Shown here one piece after another: positions 26,081 through 36,389 of a stretch of 56,713 nt of DNA. Under the pieces are notes generated by a model. It did not search any database, was not told the origin of the DNA, and saw only the letters and a program-made list of their open reading frames with translations. How positions within the stretch are numbered: position 1 is the stretch's first letter; each line of letters starts with the position of its first letter. The translations under genes and the position numbers were made by a program. The DNA comes from CAYJBH01 sp964368815 (GTDB lineage Bacteria; Bacillota; Clostridia; Oscillospirales; Ruminococcaceae): positions 1 to 56,713 of the forward strand of contig CAYJDA010000013.1 of assembly GCA_964368815.1 (NCBI GenBank), in the 5' to 3' direction.

Positions 26081-28171
26081 TTGTCTTTATTTAAGGAGAA
26101 CAACTTTTATAACGATATTTTAACAAGACATACCACATTCATTTCGGGAATATCACAGGAAGCTCAGATGGTGTGGCTTGAGTCTGTACATCCTGAAATG
26201 GCAAACCCTCAAATAAATCGCTTCGAAACCCATATAGAAGACATTTTATATATTAATAATAATATACATAATACCAACATCAATAATTTAACTTTTAGCT
26301 TTTCTTTTTTAAACAGCCTTATGTTAAAGCTCGCCACTATTCAGGCGTTGAGCGAATCTCGTAGTACTAACATGCTGTCAAAAAACTATAAAGTAAATCA
26401 GCTTATTACCAATTCCGACTCACAACAAACTAAAATCAATAATGATAACAGTTTTAACAAGGTTATTAATATTGATAACATCTCAAAAATTGAAAATATA
26501 ACTTCACAGGATGTAATAACCCTTTCGAACAACACAATAAATTCGATTAATAATATTACCAAATTAAATCTTAATGAGAATGCATCCAATGTTATTACCT
26601 ACGACTCAGGGGATATTCTACCCATCGAAATAGTTCATCATGAAAATGAATCCTCTACAGATAATATCGAAAACCTTGTTGTTCGTAATACATTACCCGA
26701 TACACATATTGAAGATAGAATTTCGCTAACACATAAATCAACTGAAAATCAGCAGCTCAATACAGAGATAAACACCGTTATCGATAAAGCAAATGCCGAG
26801 CATACTAACAGCTTGGTAGAAAAAGTAAATAAAACCGTTAATGAAACATTAACTACCACACAGCAACTTAACAAAGATATGCAAGCAGTTAAACGAACAA
26901 ATATTTCCGATGAAATAGTAAGACCGGAGCGACATTACAGTAACTCAAGAAGCATTACCAGACCTCAAGGTGAAGCTGTGGTAGTTTACGATTCGAGCTC
27001 AAAATGGGTTGATGGTGAACGGCAAGAGGCAGGGCAAGCAAATTCGACACAGATTGCTAATATTAAACAGGAGATAGAAAATAATATATTCAACTCCTCT
27101 ACATTGAGAAAACTAAACACTTTAAACGATAGTGTAAATGTTATTAATAACTCAATAAATTCACAACAATTTACCACAAATAACAATGCGAAAAGTTCAG
27201 ATAGAACAAACTTATCTTCGGATGAAAAAGGTTACGAGAGCAGAGTAACAAACAACAATATCAGCACCCAAACTTTTGAACAAAAAAACTCACTCAACCA
27301 TCTTGACAGATATCATTTTACCGAAAACACACAAAAAATAACACAGCAGCAGACGCATAACAATTTAAATCAAAATTCTACCGTAAATAGCAATGTTAGT
27401 AATTTAACAATTAATTCGGAATTAACTAACATTAATCAACATAGTTTAAGCAGTGCTGAGCATATAACGAATAGAAATGAAAGCAGGGTTACAGACGAAC
27501 GAACAATATTTAACAGCAGTAATATTGTGCATAACGAAAATAATACAGATATAAATAACGACAACAATACTGTTAACAATTCATCTTTTGAACAATCATT
27601 GCAGACGATGAACAAAATAATGGAAAATATTCATTTAACAGCAAGCAATGTTGGGCGCGGATCAAACAATACAAATTCTGTAAATAACACAAACCTTACA
27701 AACATCAATAACTTCACTTCAGCACAAATATTTAATCGTGAGGTAGTGGACAACAACTATATTTCTTCAGATATAAACAACAACTACAGCTTTAACTCTA
27801 ATTCTAAGAGTATAAATCCGAGCAACCCGGTTAATGGTTCGGCAAACATACTAACACCAATTCGAATGAGTGAAGCTAATATTGTTTTTAAGTCAGAAGT
27901 TCAGCCGGCAACGGATAGAAATTTAACTGAAGAACATAACGACATTAAAACAATTAAAAAAACAAAGAGAATTGAAAACACATCTACCGAAACAACGGTT
28001 GATACCAATATATTAAGTAATAACCTCGCTACGAAGCTTGGTAACGACAGCAGAAGCATTGATGAAATAGTTGCAGAAAAAATTCCATCAATAAACAAAA
28101 TTGCAGATAAGGTATATAAAAATATCGAGAGCAGACTTAGAAGTGAAAGAAATAAAAGGGGGATGAATTAA
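26081..28171 (+). CDS. Asn-rich disordered CIS protein, possible tape measure
   Basis: A 696-aa protein. Residues 1-110 are ordered (SGISQEAQMVWLESVHPEM). From ~110 to ~620 it is low complexity, dominated by Asn, Ser, Thr, Ile and Gln with many short runs of Asn. The final ~45 residues form a charged helix (IDEIVAEKIPSINKIADKVY, KNIESRLRSERNKRG) of the type that ends other CIS proteins in this position. The start is TTG after GAGAGG. Its place between tube initiator and LysM protein is that of Afp6, but no other tape-measure candidate is in the locus. If extended like known tape measures (about 0.15 nm per residue) it would set a tube of roughly 100 nm; that is inference. The composition differs sharply from its neighbours. 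Confidence 0.7.
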   Translation: MSLFKENNFYNDILTRHTTFISGISQEAQMVWLESVHPEMANPQINRFETHIEDILYINNNIHNTNINNLTFSFSFLNSLMLKLATIQALSESRSTNMLSKNYKVNQLITNSDSQQTKINNDNSFNKVINIDNISKIENITSQDVITLSNNTINSINNITKLNLNENASNVITYDSGDILPIEIVHHENESSTDNIENLVVRNTLPDTHIEDRISLTHKSTENQQLNTEINTVIDKANAEHTNSLVEKVNKTVNETLTTTQQLNKDMQAVKRTNISDEIVRPERHYSNSRSITRPQGEAVVVYDSSSKWVDGERQEAGQANSTQIANIKQEIENNIFNSSTLRKLNTLNDSVNVINNSINSQQFTTNNNAKSSDRTNLSSDEKGYESRVTNNNISTQTFEQKNSLNHLDRYHFTENTQKITQQQTHNNLNQNSTVNSNVSNLTINSELTNINQHSLSSAEHITNRNESRVTDERTIFNSSNIVHNENNTDINNDNNTVNNSSFEQSLQTMNKIMENIHLTASNVGRGSNNTNSVNNTNLTNINNFTSAQIFNREVVDNNYISSDINNNYSFNSNSKSINPSNPVNGSANILTPIRMSEANIVFKSEVQPATDRNLTEEHNDIKTIKKTKRIENTSTETTVDTNILSNNLATKLGNDSRSIDEIVAEKIPSINKIADKVYKNIESRLRSERNKRGMN

Positions 28172-28174
28172 GCT

Positions 28175-28978
28175 ATGTTATTAAGTGAAAAGAAAGATTC
28201 TTACAGCTTGTCAAGCATTTCTCCAAACTCAAGCACTAACCATAAATCTGTGTTTAGCGGTTCGAAGTTGAAAAAAGCTAAGCTCTTATTGCTTGACACC
28301 AATGATAAACCAACAACCAGGATTGATGTTCAGTTTAATCCCAGCGAGTATGGGATTTCTCGATCGGCTCAGAACGAAAAGAATACAAAGCTTGGACGTG
28401 ACACAGATGATACCGCACAGACAGTTAAGGGCGGGGTTACAACACTTAACTTATCGTTGTACTTTGATACGGTAAGCAGGGTTAAAACAAAAAGTACTGT
28501 CGCAGGAGTTGGCAGTGCAATATCTTCTGCAATGGGTGGAATTACTCTTATTGATGGCTCCAAAAAACCATCAAAAGCAGCTGCAAAAATAATGGAGTTA
28601 ACAACATTCGACCCTGAATTACATACACCGCCTAAAGTTCAGTTTGTTTGGGGTCCTTTAAGCTTTACCGGTAAGGTGGTATCTGTGTCATCCAACTACA
28701 CCATGTTTTCACCATCAGGCACACCGGTTAAAGCACAGATATCATTAAGTATTGAGGGTGAAGAAACCTCCAAAATCTTAAAAAACAGCTCGAACCCGTT
28801 CGAATCACCCGACAGAACAAAGAGCAGGACATTGGTTCAGGGCGACCAGCTGTGGATGATGGCGCATCAGGAATATGATGACCCGGAAAAATGGAAGATT
28901 ATCGCAAAATCTAATAAAATATTAAATCCGAGAAAGTTAGAGGTTGCGGCTAAAATAAAGGTTCCATCAATAAAATGA
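28175..28978 (+). CDS. LysM-domain baseplate protein (Afp7/Pvc7-like)
   Basis: A 267-aa protein with the CIS gp53-like fold (KAKLLLLDTNDKPTTRIDVQ, FNPSEYGISRSAQNEK, LNLSLYFDTVSR, PKVQFVWGPLSFTGKVVSVS) and a C-terminal LysM-like module (VQGDQLWMMAHQEYDDPEKW, ANPRKL-type KILNPRKLEVAAKIKVP). In Afp/PVC this protein joins the tube initiator to the spike hub. It starts 4 bp after the Asn-rich gene, indicating coupled translation. Confidence 0.9.
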   Translation: MLLSEKKDSYSLSSISPNSSTNHKSVFSGSKLKKAKLLLLDTNDKPTTRIDVQFNPSEYGISRSAQNEKNTKLGRDTDDTAQTVKGGVTTLNLSLYFDTVSRVKTKSTVAGVGSAISSAMGGITLIDGSKKPSKAAAKIMELTTFDPELHTPPKVQFVWGPLSFTGKVVSVSSNYTMFSPSGTPVKAQISLSIEGEETSKILKNSSNPFESPDRTKSRTLVQGDQLWMMAHQEYDDPEKWKIIAKSNKILNPRKLEVAAKIKVPSIK

Positions 28979-28996
28979 GCCTAACAGGGGATTTCA

Positions 28997-30103
28997 ATGG
29001 ATTTAATGACTAATGTAACAAGTGTTTCTGCCTTGAAGAACAAATATCGTAACTTTAGTGTCCCTTCCCATCGAATTAATGTTGAGGGAAAGGATATTAA
29101 AGAGAAGCTAAATGCCGACATATCACATTTATCGGTTGAGCTCACTGCGGAGTACGAGGCTTCCGGCGCAACCTTTACTGTGGTTAATCAGTATCAAGAA
29201 GATCAAACCGATTTTGATAGTAAGGGTGTTTATAAAGAGCTTCAGCTGGGCGCTAAGGTTGAAATTATGCTCGGCTATATCTCGGTTGAAACAGTTTTTA
29301 CCGGCTTGATTACCGAGGTTGAATATAATTTTAACGGTGATTCTTCACCATCCATTACAGTTTCCTGTATGGATGCAAAGTGTTTGTTAATGAAAATTCA
29401 ACGGCTTGAAGTTAGAAAAGAAAAAAAGGTTTCACAGGTAGTTACAGCTCTTTTATCGGAACAACCTATCAGCGAATATATTTCCGGCAAAGATGTTTCT
29501 TTAACAACCCCGGAGGTTTCAGTTATTCAGCTAAACATGGAGAGCGATTATAATTTTATAGTAAAGCAGGCGCAGTATTTTGGATGTGAGTTTTTTATTA
29601 TAGCAGGCAAAGCATATTTTAGAAATAAAGCTTCAATGACATCACCTATATTTACAATAAGCCCAAATGATGGTGGTATGTTATCCGCAAAACTTTCGTT
29701 AAGAGGTGCAGGCCTTGTTGATACCCTCGAGGTGGTTGGCATTAACCCTGAAAACGACCAAGCAATTACTGTTAGCAACAAACTTCCCGGAAAATTCAGT
29801 GAGGGAAGTACGGCAAAAAAAATGCTTTCTAAAACTCAACGAACATATTTTGATTCTAATGTAACCAGCGTTGATGATGCAAAAAAACGTGCTGCTATAT
29901 TATCGGACAGTATTGCGAGAGATTTCGGTGTACTGGAAGTTAACAGTGTAGGTAATCCTGAAATAGTGCCGGGAAGATTTATTAAGGTAGAAGGCTTGAG
30001 TAAAACTGCAAAACAGAGTTATTACATCACAAAGGTTTTACATGAATATGATTCCGAAATGGGCTTTACAACAAACTTTGAAGGGAGGGTGATGTCGCTA
30101 TGA
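28997..30103 (+). CDS. Spike hub protein (gp27/VgrG N-terminal, Pvc8 N-part)
   Basis: A 368-aa phage late-control-D/VgrG N-terminal-like hub protein. Evidence: INVEGKDIKEKLNADISHLS, SVELTAEYEASGATFTV, GAKVEIMLGYISVETVFTGL, SPSITVSCMDAKCLLMK and VPGRFIKVEGLS. It would form the gp27-like trimer that adapts the tube to the spike. The stop overlaps the ATG of the next gene by 4 bp, so the single Afp8/VgrG protein is here encoded as two separate but coupled genes. Confidence 0.9.
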   Translation: MDLMTNVTSVSALKNKYRNFSVPSHRINVEGKDIKEKLNADISHLSVELTAEYEASGATFTVVNQYQEDQTDFDSKGVYKELQLGAKVEIMLGYISVETVFTGLITEVEYNFNGDSSPSITVSCMDAKCLLMKIQRLEVRKEKKVSQVVTALLSEQPISEYISGKDVSLTTPEVSVIQLNMESDYNFIVKQAQYFGCEFFIIAGKAYFRNKASMTSPIFTISPNDGGMLSAKLSLRGAGLVDTLEVVGINPENDQAITVSNKLPGKFSEGSTAKKMLSKTQRTYFDSNVTSVDDAKKRAAILSDSIARDFGVLEVNSVGNPEIVPGRFIKVEGLSKTAKQSYYITKVLHEYDSEMGFTTNFEGRVMSL

Positions 30104-30885
30104 GTTCGATAACCGACTTAATGACAGGTGGTAAATTTACCGAAAACCCCGAATTTAATAATATTGGCGAATTTGTTCAGGGCGTTGTTACCGATAACAA
30201 TAACAAAGAATTTCCCGGGATGGTTAAGGTGGAACTCACCTCCTGGAAAAAGGATAATAACATTGGCGACTGGATTCCGGTTTTACAGCCATATGCAGGA
30301 AAAACTTATGGATGTTATCTGCTACCTGAGATTGAAGATGTTGTTATTATCGGATTTATGGGAACTGATAAGAAAAGGCCCTTCGTATTGGGTTCACTAT
30401 ATCCGGCAAATGCTGAGATGGAGAAGCAGAGTTTTGCTGAAAAAAATGCAAACAAACTTTTTAAAACTAAGGGCCAAATTGCATTTTCAGTTTCAGATGA
30501 AGAAGCAAAGCATTCGGTAACACTTACAACGCCTAAGGGGTTGACACTAACTGTAGCCGATGAAAATGAAGTTATAACAATAAGCGATAAGGATAAAAAA
30601 AATATTATCAATATAGATACAAAAGGTGGAGAAATTGCTGTAACTGCTGATAAGAAAATATCTTTAACTGCCGGAAAATGCGAAATAATCATGGATGGTT
30701 CTGCCGGAAAATTAGATATAAAGTGTGATCAGCTTAATATAACCGCTTCTCAACAGGCAACAGTCTCGGGAGGTCAGAAAATGGCAATTGATGGCGGCAT
30801 GTTATCATTAAACGGTAAACAGACAGCCGAGTTAAAAGGTGGCGCAATGACCACTATAAGTGGCGGAATGGTTAAAATTAATTAG
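30100..30885 (+). CDS. Spike protein (gp5/baseplate V, VgrG C-part)
   Basis: A 261-aa protein. It has an OB-fold (VQGVVTDNNNKEFPGMVKVE, IGDWIPVLQPYAGKTYGCYL, VVIIGFMGTDKKRPFVLGSL) followed by beta-helical spike repeats (ITISDKDKKNIINIDTKGGE, ISLTAGKCEIIMDGSAGKLD, MTTISGGMVKIN). It would sit under the DUF4280 tip. The start ATG overlaps the hub stop codon. No toxin domain is fused at the C-terminus. Confidence 0.9.
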   Translation: MSSITDLMTGGKFTENPEFNNIGEFVQGVVTDNNNKEFPGMVKVELTSWKKDNNIGDWIPVLQPYAGKTYGCYLLPEIEDVVIIGFMGTDKKRPFVLGSLYPANAEMEKQSFAEKNANKLFKTKGQIAFSVSDEEAKHSVTLTTPKGLTLTVADENEVITISDKDKKNIINIDTKGGEIAVTADKKISLTAGKCEIIMDGSAGKLDIKCDQLNITASQQATVSGGQKMAIDGGMLSLNGKQTAELKGGAMTTISGGMVKIN

Positions 30886-30917
30886 CAATTAGTATTTTCA
30901 GGAAGGATGATTAAGCT

Positions 30918-31331
30918 ATGGTGGGAGCAGACGATTTTTTAGGCAAAGGGTGGAGTTTTCCGCCTCGTGTCGACAGCACTACCGGTAGGTTTGTTATGTG
31001 TGAAGGCGAAGAAGATATCAAACAGGCCATTTATATTATTGTTATGACAAGGATGCAGGAACGCGCTATGATGCCGGAATTTGGTTGTAACATTCACAAC
31101 TATGTTTTTGACTTGCCGGACAGTGAAACGATAACCATGATGGAGCTGGAAATACTAAAGGCGCTTTCCTACTGGGAACCTCGAATTGTTGATGTTTCGG
31201 TAGATGTCGACACAAACGATATAAACAATGGTAGATTAAATGTTGAGATAAATTACACAGTTAGGTCTACTAATAATCCAAACAACCTGGTATTTCCATA
31301 CTATCTGTACGAGGGTGTCGGTCTGGAATAG
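30918..31331 (+). CDS. Baseplate wedge protein gp25-like (Afp9/Pvc9)
   Basis: A 137-aa gp25/GPW family protein, which initiates the sheath at the baseplate. Diagnostic: FPPRVDSTTGRFVMCEGEED, IKQAIYIIVMTRMQERAMMP, EFGCNIHNYVFDLPDS, and the conserved EPRI (WEPRIVDVSVDVD). RBS AGGAAGG. Length is normal. Confidence 0.93.
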   Translation: MVGADDFLGKGWSFPPRVDSTTGRFVMCEGEEDIKQAIYIIVMTRMQERAMMPEFGCNIHNYVFDLPDSETITMMELEILKALSYWEPRIVDVSVDVDTNDINNGRLNVEINYTVRSTNNPNNLVFPYYLYEGVGLE

Positions 31332-31382
31332 TGGCCTGATACACAGCTAAAGCGAAAACAACCTGATAAGGGAGAGGAATAA

Positions 31383-34256
31383 TTGGATAAGGACAAAAAG
31401 TTGTCGGGACGACACGATAAAATAGCACAACTTGCAAAGTCATATGTACCGGAATGGAATTTTGACGAACAAAATCCTGATGCCGGCACTACGGTGGCAA
31501 TGCTTGTTGATGACATGCTAAACCATACCGAAGATAACTTTGATCGTGTTATGGAAAAGCATAAAATTCAATATCTAAACCTTTTTGATATGCTTAAAGA
31601 GGAGCCTATTTCCTCTGCAAAAAGTTTTGTTCAGTTTAACCCTGTTTCAGGCATACAGGAACAGGTGTTTGTACCTAAGGGCACAACCCTTTTGGCTGAC
31701 GATGGAAGTGCACAGATACCGATAGAGTTTGAAACCGATTATGCAATAACTGCAGTTGACACCAATGTTCAGGCTATATTTGTTACCGATAAGGATTCGG
31801 ATTGCTTAACCTGTCTTTTTTCCGGTAGTGATATTCAGGAGCTTGATAAGGGAATTTCTGCATTTGATATTTCAGGTGATAACAAGTCGGAGCATGTTTT
31901 AATAATTGGATTTAAGAGGTTATTTGATGATCTGACGGATATGAAGTTAGGGCTTAAGTTTGATACGGTTGAGGAATCTGATCTCAATGCCCTGTTAAAC
32001 TATTTATCATCGCAGGAGATAAGCTACAGCTTTGTTGATCCCAAAGGAGATTGGCAGCTGCCAAGTCCAACCTTGAAAGATAAAATTATTTGGCTTGATA
32101 TAACCGGATATCAACCAAAGCTTACCGAGCTTGAAGGTGTTGAATGTTATGCACTTAAAATTACATCGCAGGGTACAACCGACTTAACTTTTAGTAACGT
32201 GGGGGTTGTGTTTTCGGAAACGGATATTCCGCCTGCACTTGTTAACGTGTCCGGTATAGATCAAAATATTCAGCGTTTTCACCTCTTTGGAAATCCTCTT
32301 GCTATCTATGCACAATGCGGCATAGAGAGCGAGGCTGTTCTCTCCCGTAGGGGTGCAATGATTGATATGAAATTTAATATCGATTTTGAAGTTGTTAATC
32401 AGGAGCTAACGCAATATGATCTTGATGAAGAGCTAAAAATTGTAATGAAGAAAAAGGGCGATAATCAAAATTTGATAAAACCCGATGTACGGCCTGACAA
32501 TGTTATAATCGAATATCTCAGCAGTACCGGTTGGAAGAGACTTGTATATGAAGACCATATGGCAACAATGTTTAACGGTAGCGTTATGGGTGATGTTACC
32601 ATAAGCTTTAAGTGTCCCGCCGACATGGCAACACTACAGGAAGCAACGGAAGGATATCGTTTGCGCCTAAGGCTGATGAGAGCTGATCATCTATATAGTA
32701 TACCTAACAGGCTTTTCTGCCCGGTGGTATCACAGCTTTGCTTCTCCTACACCTATGAGGCTACCGGAATTGCACCGGACGTTGCCATTACAAGAAATAA
32801 CTACGAGAAAAATAATGTTTCAAACACTATAGGTAAAAATCGCAGTATTGAGTTGTTTTTTAACAGGGAATCCGAAAAACTATCTATGTATTTCGGATTT
32901 AACGAAAGCCCGGCAGGTAGCCCGATTAGTTTATACCTTGAGGTTCAGAATTCTGAGGATGTTCCGCTAAACTACACAATTCAGTATTTAAATAACAGTG
33001 GCTTTTATTCAATACAAACGATGGATAATACCGGAGGGTTATTGTTCTCCGGCAATATTCTTATGCTTATTCCGAGTGATGTTCAGAAAAAAGAACTGTT
33101 TGGCAAAAACATGTATTGGATTCGATTTATTTCGAACGACAAAAAGATACATGAAAATTTACCTAAAATATATTCTATTATCCCTAATATGGTTAAGGTG
33201 CATAACTATCGCTCGAGAACTCAGGAGTTTTATTTGGATGACGAACAAAGCGATATTAGGTTGCAGCTAAATGATCAAAATTTAATTAAAGTTCAGATAC
33301 ATGTAAACGAATATGATGAGACAAATCCTGATGCTGAAAACTGGGTATTATGGAAAAAAAGAACTCATTTTTCACAGCGTGAACGCCACTATTCGGTAGA
33401 CCTTTCACTTGGTACGGTTGAGTTCGACAAAAATATTTTTGCCGCCTACCCAATATCACACAATGGTGCATCAATTAGGGTTTCATATCAGGCGTACGAA
33501 GGAAGTCGTGCAAATGTTAAGGTCGGTGCAATTAACCAGACGGAGCAATCACTTAAATACATAAGCTCGGTTAAAAATCCGGTGCCGGCATATGGTGGAT
33601 ATGATGGATATAATATTGAAAGTTCTTATAAAATAATCTCAAACATACTTAAAACTCGCGGCAGGGCCGTTACCTCTCAGGATTATTTCGATATTATTTC
33701 ACAAATTTCCTATTGTGTTAAGCAGATTAAATGCGTAAGTGGAATAAATAAGAACGGTGAAAAGGATGAGGAGCTATTAACGGTTGCACTGCTCATAGAG
33801 GAGTATGAAAAAGGAAACCATATTTTCTCGGCCGTTAAGGATAGCATACATAAAAAACTATTAAAAAGCAGTAATATTGTGCCTATGGGAAAAACATTAA
33901 TGCTTACCCAACCCCAGTTTATTCCATATTCGGTTAAAATTTGGATCAACTGTAACGAGTATGATGATGTATATGAGTTGCAAAACAATACACGGCAAAT
34001 TATTAACGAATTTATTGATCCGCTTTGTGGAGGATTTGATGGCAATGGATGGAAAATTGGAGTTCTTCCTACCGTAAAACAACTTCTTGCCTATCTAAAG
34101 ATGAAAAAGAATGATATATCAATTATACGAACCTCTGCGGCCGCGGTTGCAAATTCAAAGGAAATAGCAGTAACCGAAGATATCCAAAGCGTTATTACAA
34201 ATCCATTTGCCATGGCTGTAAACGGTGAGCACACCGTCTATGTTGAGATAATCTGA
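31383..34256 (+). CDS. Baseplate J-like protein 1 (Afp11/Pvc11-like)
   Basis: A 957-aa baseplate wedge protein. The N-terminus (YVPEWNFDEQNPDAGTTVAM, LVDDMLNHTEDNFDRVMEKH) is the usual start of CIS baseplate-J proteins. The C-terminal part contains TRGRAVTSQDYFDIISQISY and CVKQIKCVSGIN, the gpJ signature, and ends with LPTVKQLLAYLKMKKND. Residues ~100-600 form a large beta-rich insertion. The start is TTG after GGGAGAGG. It pairs with the second J protein to build the wedge heterodimer. Confidence 0.9.
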   Translation: MDKDKKLSGRHDKIAQLAKSYVPEWNFDEQNPDAGTTVAMLVDDMLNHTEDNFDRVMEKHKIQYLNLFDMLKEEPISSAKSFVQFNPVSGIQEQVFVPKGTTLLADDGSAQIPIEFETDYAITAVDTNVQAIFVTDKDSDCLTCLFSGSDIQELDKGISAFDISGDNKSEHVLIIGFKRLFDDLTDMKLGLKFDTVEESDLNALLNYLSSQEISYSFVDPKGDWQLPSPTLKDKIIWLDITGYQPKLTELEGVECYALKITSQGTTDLTFSNVGVVFSETDIPPALVNVSGIDQNIQRFHLFGNPLAIYAQCGIESEAVLSRRGAMIDMKFNIDFEVVNQELTQYDLDEELKIVMKKKGDNQNLIKPDVRPDNVIIEYLSSTGWKRLVYEDHMATMFNGSVMGDVTISFKCPADMATLQEATEGYRLRLRLMRADHLYSIPNRLFCPVVSQLCFSYTYEATGIAPDVAITRNNYEKNNVSNTIGKNRSIELFFNRESEKLSMYFGFNESPAGSPISLYLEVQNSEDVPLNYTIQYLNNSGFYSIQTMDNTGGLLFSGNILMLIPSDVQKKELFGKNMYWIRFISNDKKIHENLPKIYSIIPNMVKVHNYRSRTQEFYLDDEQSDIRLQLNDQNLIKVQIHVNEYDETNPDAENWVLWKKRTHFSQRERHYSVDLSLGTVEFDKNIFAAYPISHNGASIRVSYQAYEGSRANVKVGAINQTEQSLKYISSVKNPVPAYGGYDGYNIESSYKIISNILKTRGRAVTSQDYFDIISQISYCVKQIKCVSGINKNGEKDEELLTVALLIEEYEKGNHIFSAVKDSIHKKLLKSSNIVPMGKTLMLTQPQFIPYSVKIWINCNEYDDVYELQNNTRQIINEFIDPLCGGFDGNGWKIGVLPTVKQLLAYLKMKKNDISIIRTSAAAVANSKEIAVTEDIQSVITNPFAMAVNGEHTVYVEII

Positions 34257-34293
34257 TAAAAGCCATTAAATATCGAGAAAGGATTGTTAAGAT

Positions 34294-36378
34294 ATGTTAC
34301 ACGTTCCACAGCTGGACGATATGAACTACAGCAACATGTTTGAACGAGCCCGAAGAATGATACCGAGGCTGACTCCGGAATGGACAGACCTAAATCATCA
34401 TGACCCGGGTATTACAACCATGCAGATGTTCTACTGGTTAATAGATTCTCTTAATTACTACCTTGATGCTACCGGTGAGCAACATCGGTTAAAGTATCTT
34501 AAACTGCTTGGTATTGAATCTAAGGCAAGCCCTGCCATCTGTCATGTTGCACTTTCAGGCGAGAATATTCATCTGCCGAAAGGGCTTAAAATCTATGCAA
34601 ATGATACAGTGTTTGAAACTTTAAAATCTTTTGATGGAAGCGAAAACCCCGTAGTGTCTTTATATAATGTGTTGGATGGAGTTAAAAAAGATCTAACGAG
34701 ATTTGCAGGTGTAGACGGTGGATATGCTGATATTTTCACCTTGGAAAATGATATTAACTGTAGTCTTTATATTGGTTTTAAAAATCAACCTACAGAAAAT
34801 ACCAATCTATATATAGATATTAAGGACACTAATCGAAACAGCTTCGATAAATCTTTTGCACTTTGTGAGTATAGTTGGGAGTACTACAATGGCGTAGGAT
34901 TTGTACCCTGTAGCGTTTTAGAAGATGAGAGCTGCGGCTTTTTAAAGACCGGTTTTATTAGGCTGAAGTTAGGCGATGATGCAAAGAAATCTCGTGTAAA
35001 CAAGATGAAAGAAGCATATTATATTCGTTGCAATATTTTGAGGAATGAATTTGATGTACTACCATCTATAGGAAGAATTTTTACCGCCTGTATGCCGGTT
35101 GTACAAACTCATACCTATGCCGATACCCATATTATTCAATATAATGGGGGTGATAGTATTGACCTTGATTTTTGTATTCGCGCGAATGATATAGTTACCG
35201 TTGCAAAAAAGGATGGGGATAGCTATATAGAATGGTTTAATACCGATAGCAACGAAAACTTATGCCTGATTAAAGACGGGAAAACCATGAACGAAAAAAC
35301 CATTGTCTTTAATAATGAGTTACCTGCAGAGGGTGATGAGTTTGCAGTATTTGTATGCGAGCGTGATATGCAGGAGGCTACAATTCTTGATACAGCAGAC
35401 GGGTGTGCCGGACAGAGAATGCAGATTGATGCCGACACAGATAACCTTTGTGAACTACTTCTTGCATTTGTATCTAACAAAAACAACAGGATGTGTTACG
35501 ACATATGGCAGTATAGCGACGATGTAACATCGGAGTCGTGCGATTGTAAATGTTTTGGCCTTGACAGGGAATCCGGTTGTATCTATTTTGGTGATGGAAT
35601 TAACGGGCTGCAACCGAATCAAGGAGATATAGCGGTGTTGATTCGGATAAAAACTTCTATATTTGACCGTGGTAATATCCTTGAAAACAGAATAGAGCGC
35701 GCTGAAGAAGGATATGATTACAAATTAACCAACCCCGAAAAAGCTGCCGGTGGGCAGAGAAGAAAAAATTCTGATGAGCTGGAGCAGGAAATTGCAGAAA
35801 AATTAAACAAGGTTACAAGAGCAGTTACCGCACAGGATTATGAGCACATTGTTCTTAATACCCCGGGATTGATGATTGACAGCTTGAATGTAATTTCGGC
35901 TAAAGAATATTGCAGTGCATATAACGAGCAATATTATGCTAATACCGTTGTTCTTGCGGTTAAGCCTAGATATGGCGGACGTCTGCCGACACTCAGTGAT
36001 TCTTATATGAAAAAAATAGCCTCGAACCTTAAGAGATATAGATTGTTAACCACCGAAATAAAAATTGTAGGGGTTAGATATGTCGGAGTTAGTGTTTACG
36101 GTAGAATAGCACTTGTAGAAAACACCGAAAAGACAAAGAACGAGCTAAAAGAGTTTATAGCTTCGGTGGTAGATAGGGTAAGAGAGGGTGAATTTGGCAA
36201 AAAAGTTGATTATGGCAAATTATTCTCGGCTTTAGAGTTAAACCACAATGTAAGATCTATTGGAGATCTTTCTCTTGAGTATAACGGCAACGGAGGCTTT
36301 AAAAACGAGCAGGGCGATATTGTTATTCACCCCGATGGTCTCAGTTATTTAAAGGAAATCGGACTGGAATTTGTTTAA
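34294..36378 (+). CDS. Baseplate J-like protein 2 (Afp12/Pvc12-like)
   Basis: A 694-aa protein. N-terminal pattern MIPRLTPEWTDLNHHDPGIT and TMQMFYWLIDSLNYYLD is characteristic of CIS wedge proteins. Later segments GCIYFGDGINGLQPNQGDIA, NPEKAAGGQRRKNSDELEQE and TRAVTAQDYEHIVLNTPGL match baseplate J. It is normally the second of the two wedge subunits. RBS AAAGGA; 37-bp gap from wedge 1. Confidence 0.92.
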   Translation: MLHVPQLDDMNYSNMFERARRMIPRLTPEWTDLNHHDPGITTMQMFYWLIDSLNYYLDATGEQHRLKYLKLLGIESKASPAICHVALSGENIHLPKGLKIYANDTVFETLKSFDGSENPVVSLYNVLDGVKKDLTRFAGVDGGYADIFTLENDINCSLYIGFKNQPTENTNLYIDIKDTNRNSFDKSFALCEYSWEYYNGVGFVPCSVLEDESCGFLKTGFIRLKLGDDAKKSRVNKMKEAYYIRCNILRNEFDVLPSIGRIFTACMPVVQTHTYADTHIIQYNGGDSIDLDFCIRANDIVTVAKKDGDSYIEWFNTDSNENLCLIKDGKTMNEKTIVFNNELPAEGDEFAVFVCERDMQEATILDTADGCAGQRMQIDADTDNLCELLLAFVSNKNNRMCYDIWQYSDDVTSESCDCKCFGLDRESGCIYFGDGINGLQPNQGDIAVLIRIKTSIFDRGNILENRIERAEEGYDYKLTNPEKAAGGQRRKNSDELEQEIAEKLNKVTRAVTAQDYEHIVLNTPGLMIDSLNVISAKEYCSAYNEQYYANTVVLAVKPRYGGRLPTLSDSYMKKIASNLKRYRLLTTEIKIVGVRYVGVSVYGRIALVENTEKTKNELKEFIASVVDRVREGEFGKKVDYGKLFSALELNHNVRSIGDLSLEYNGNGGFKNEQGDIVIHPDGLSYLKEIGLEFV

Positions 36379-36389
36379 GGAGACGGTAG

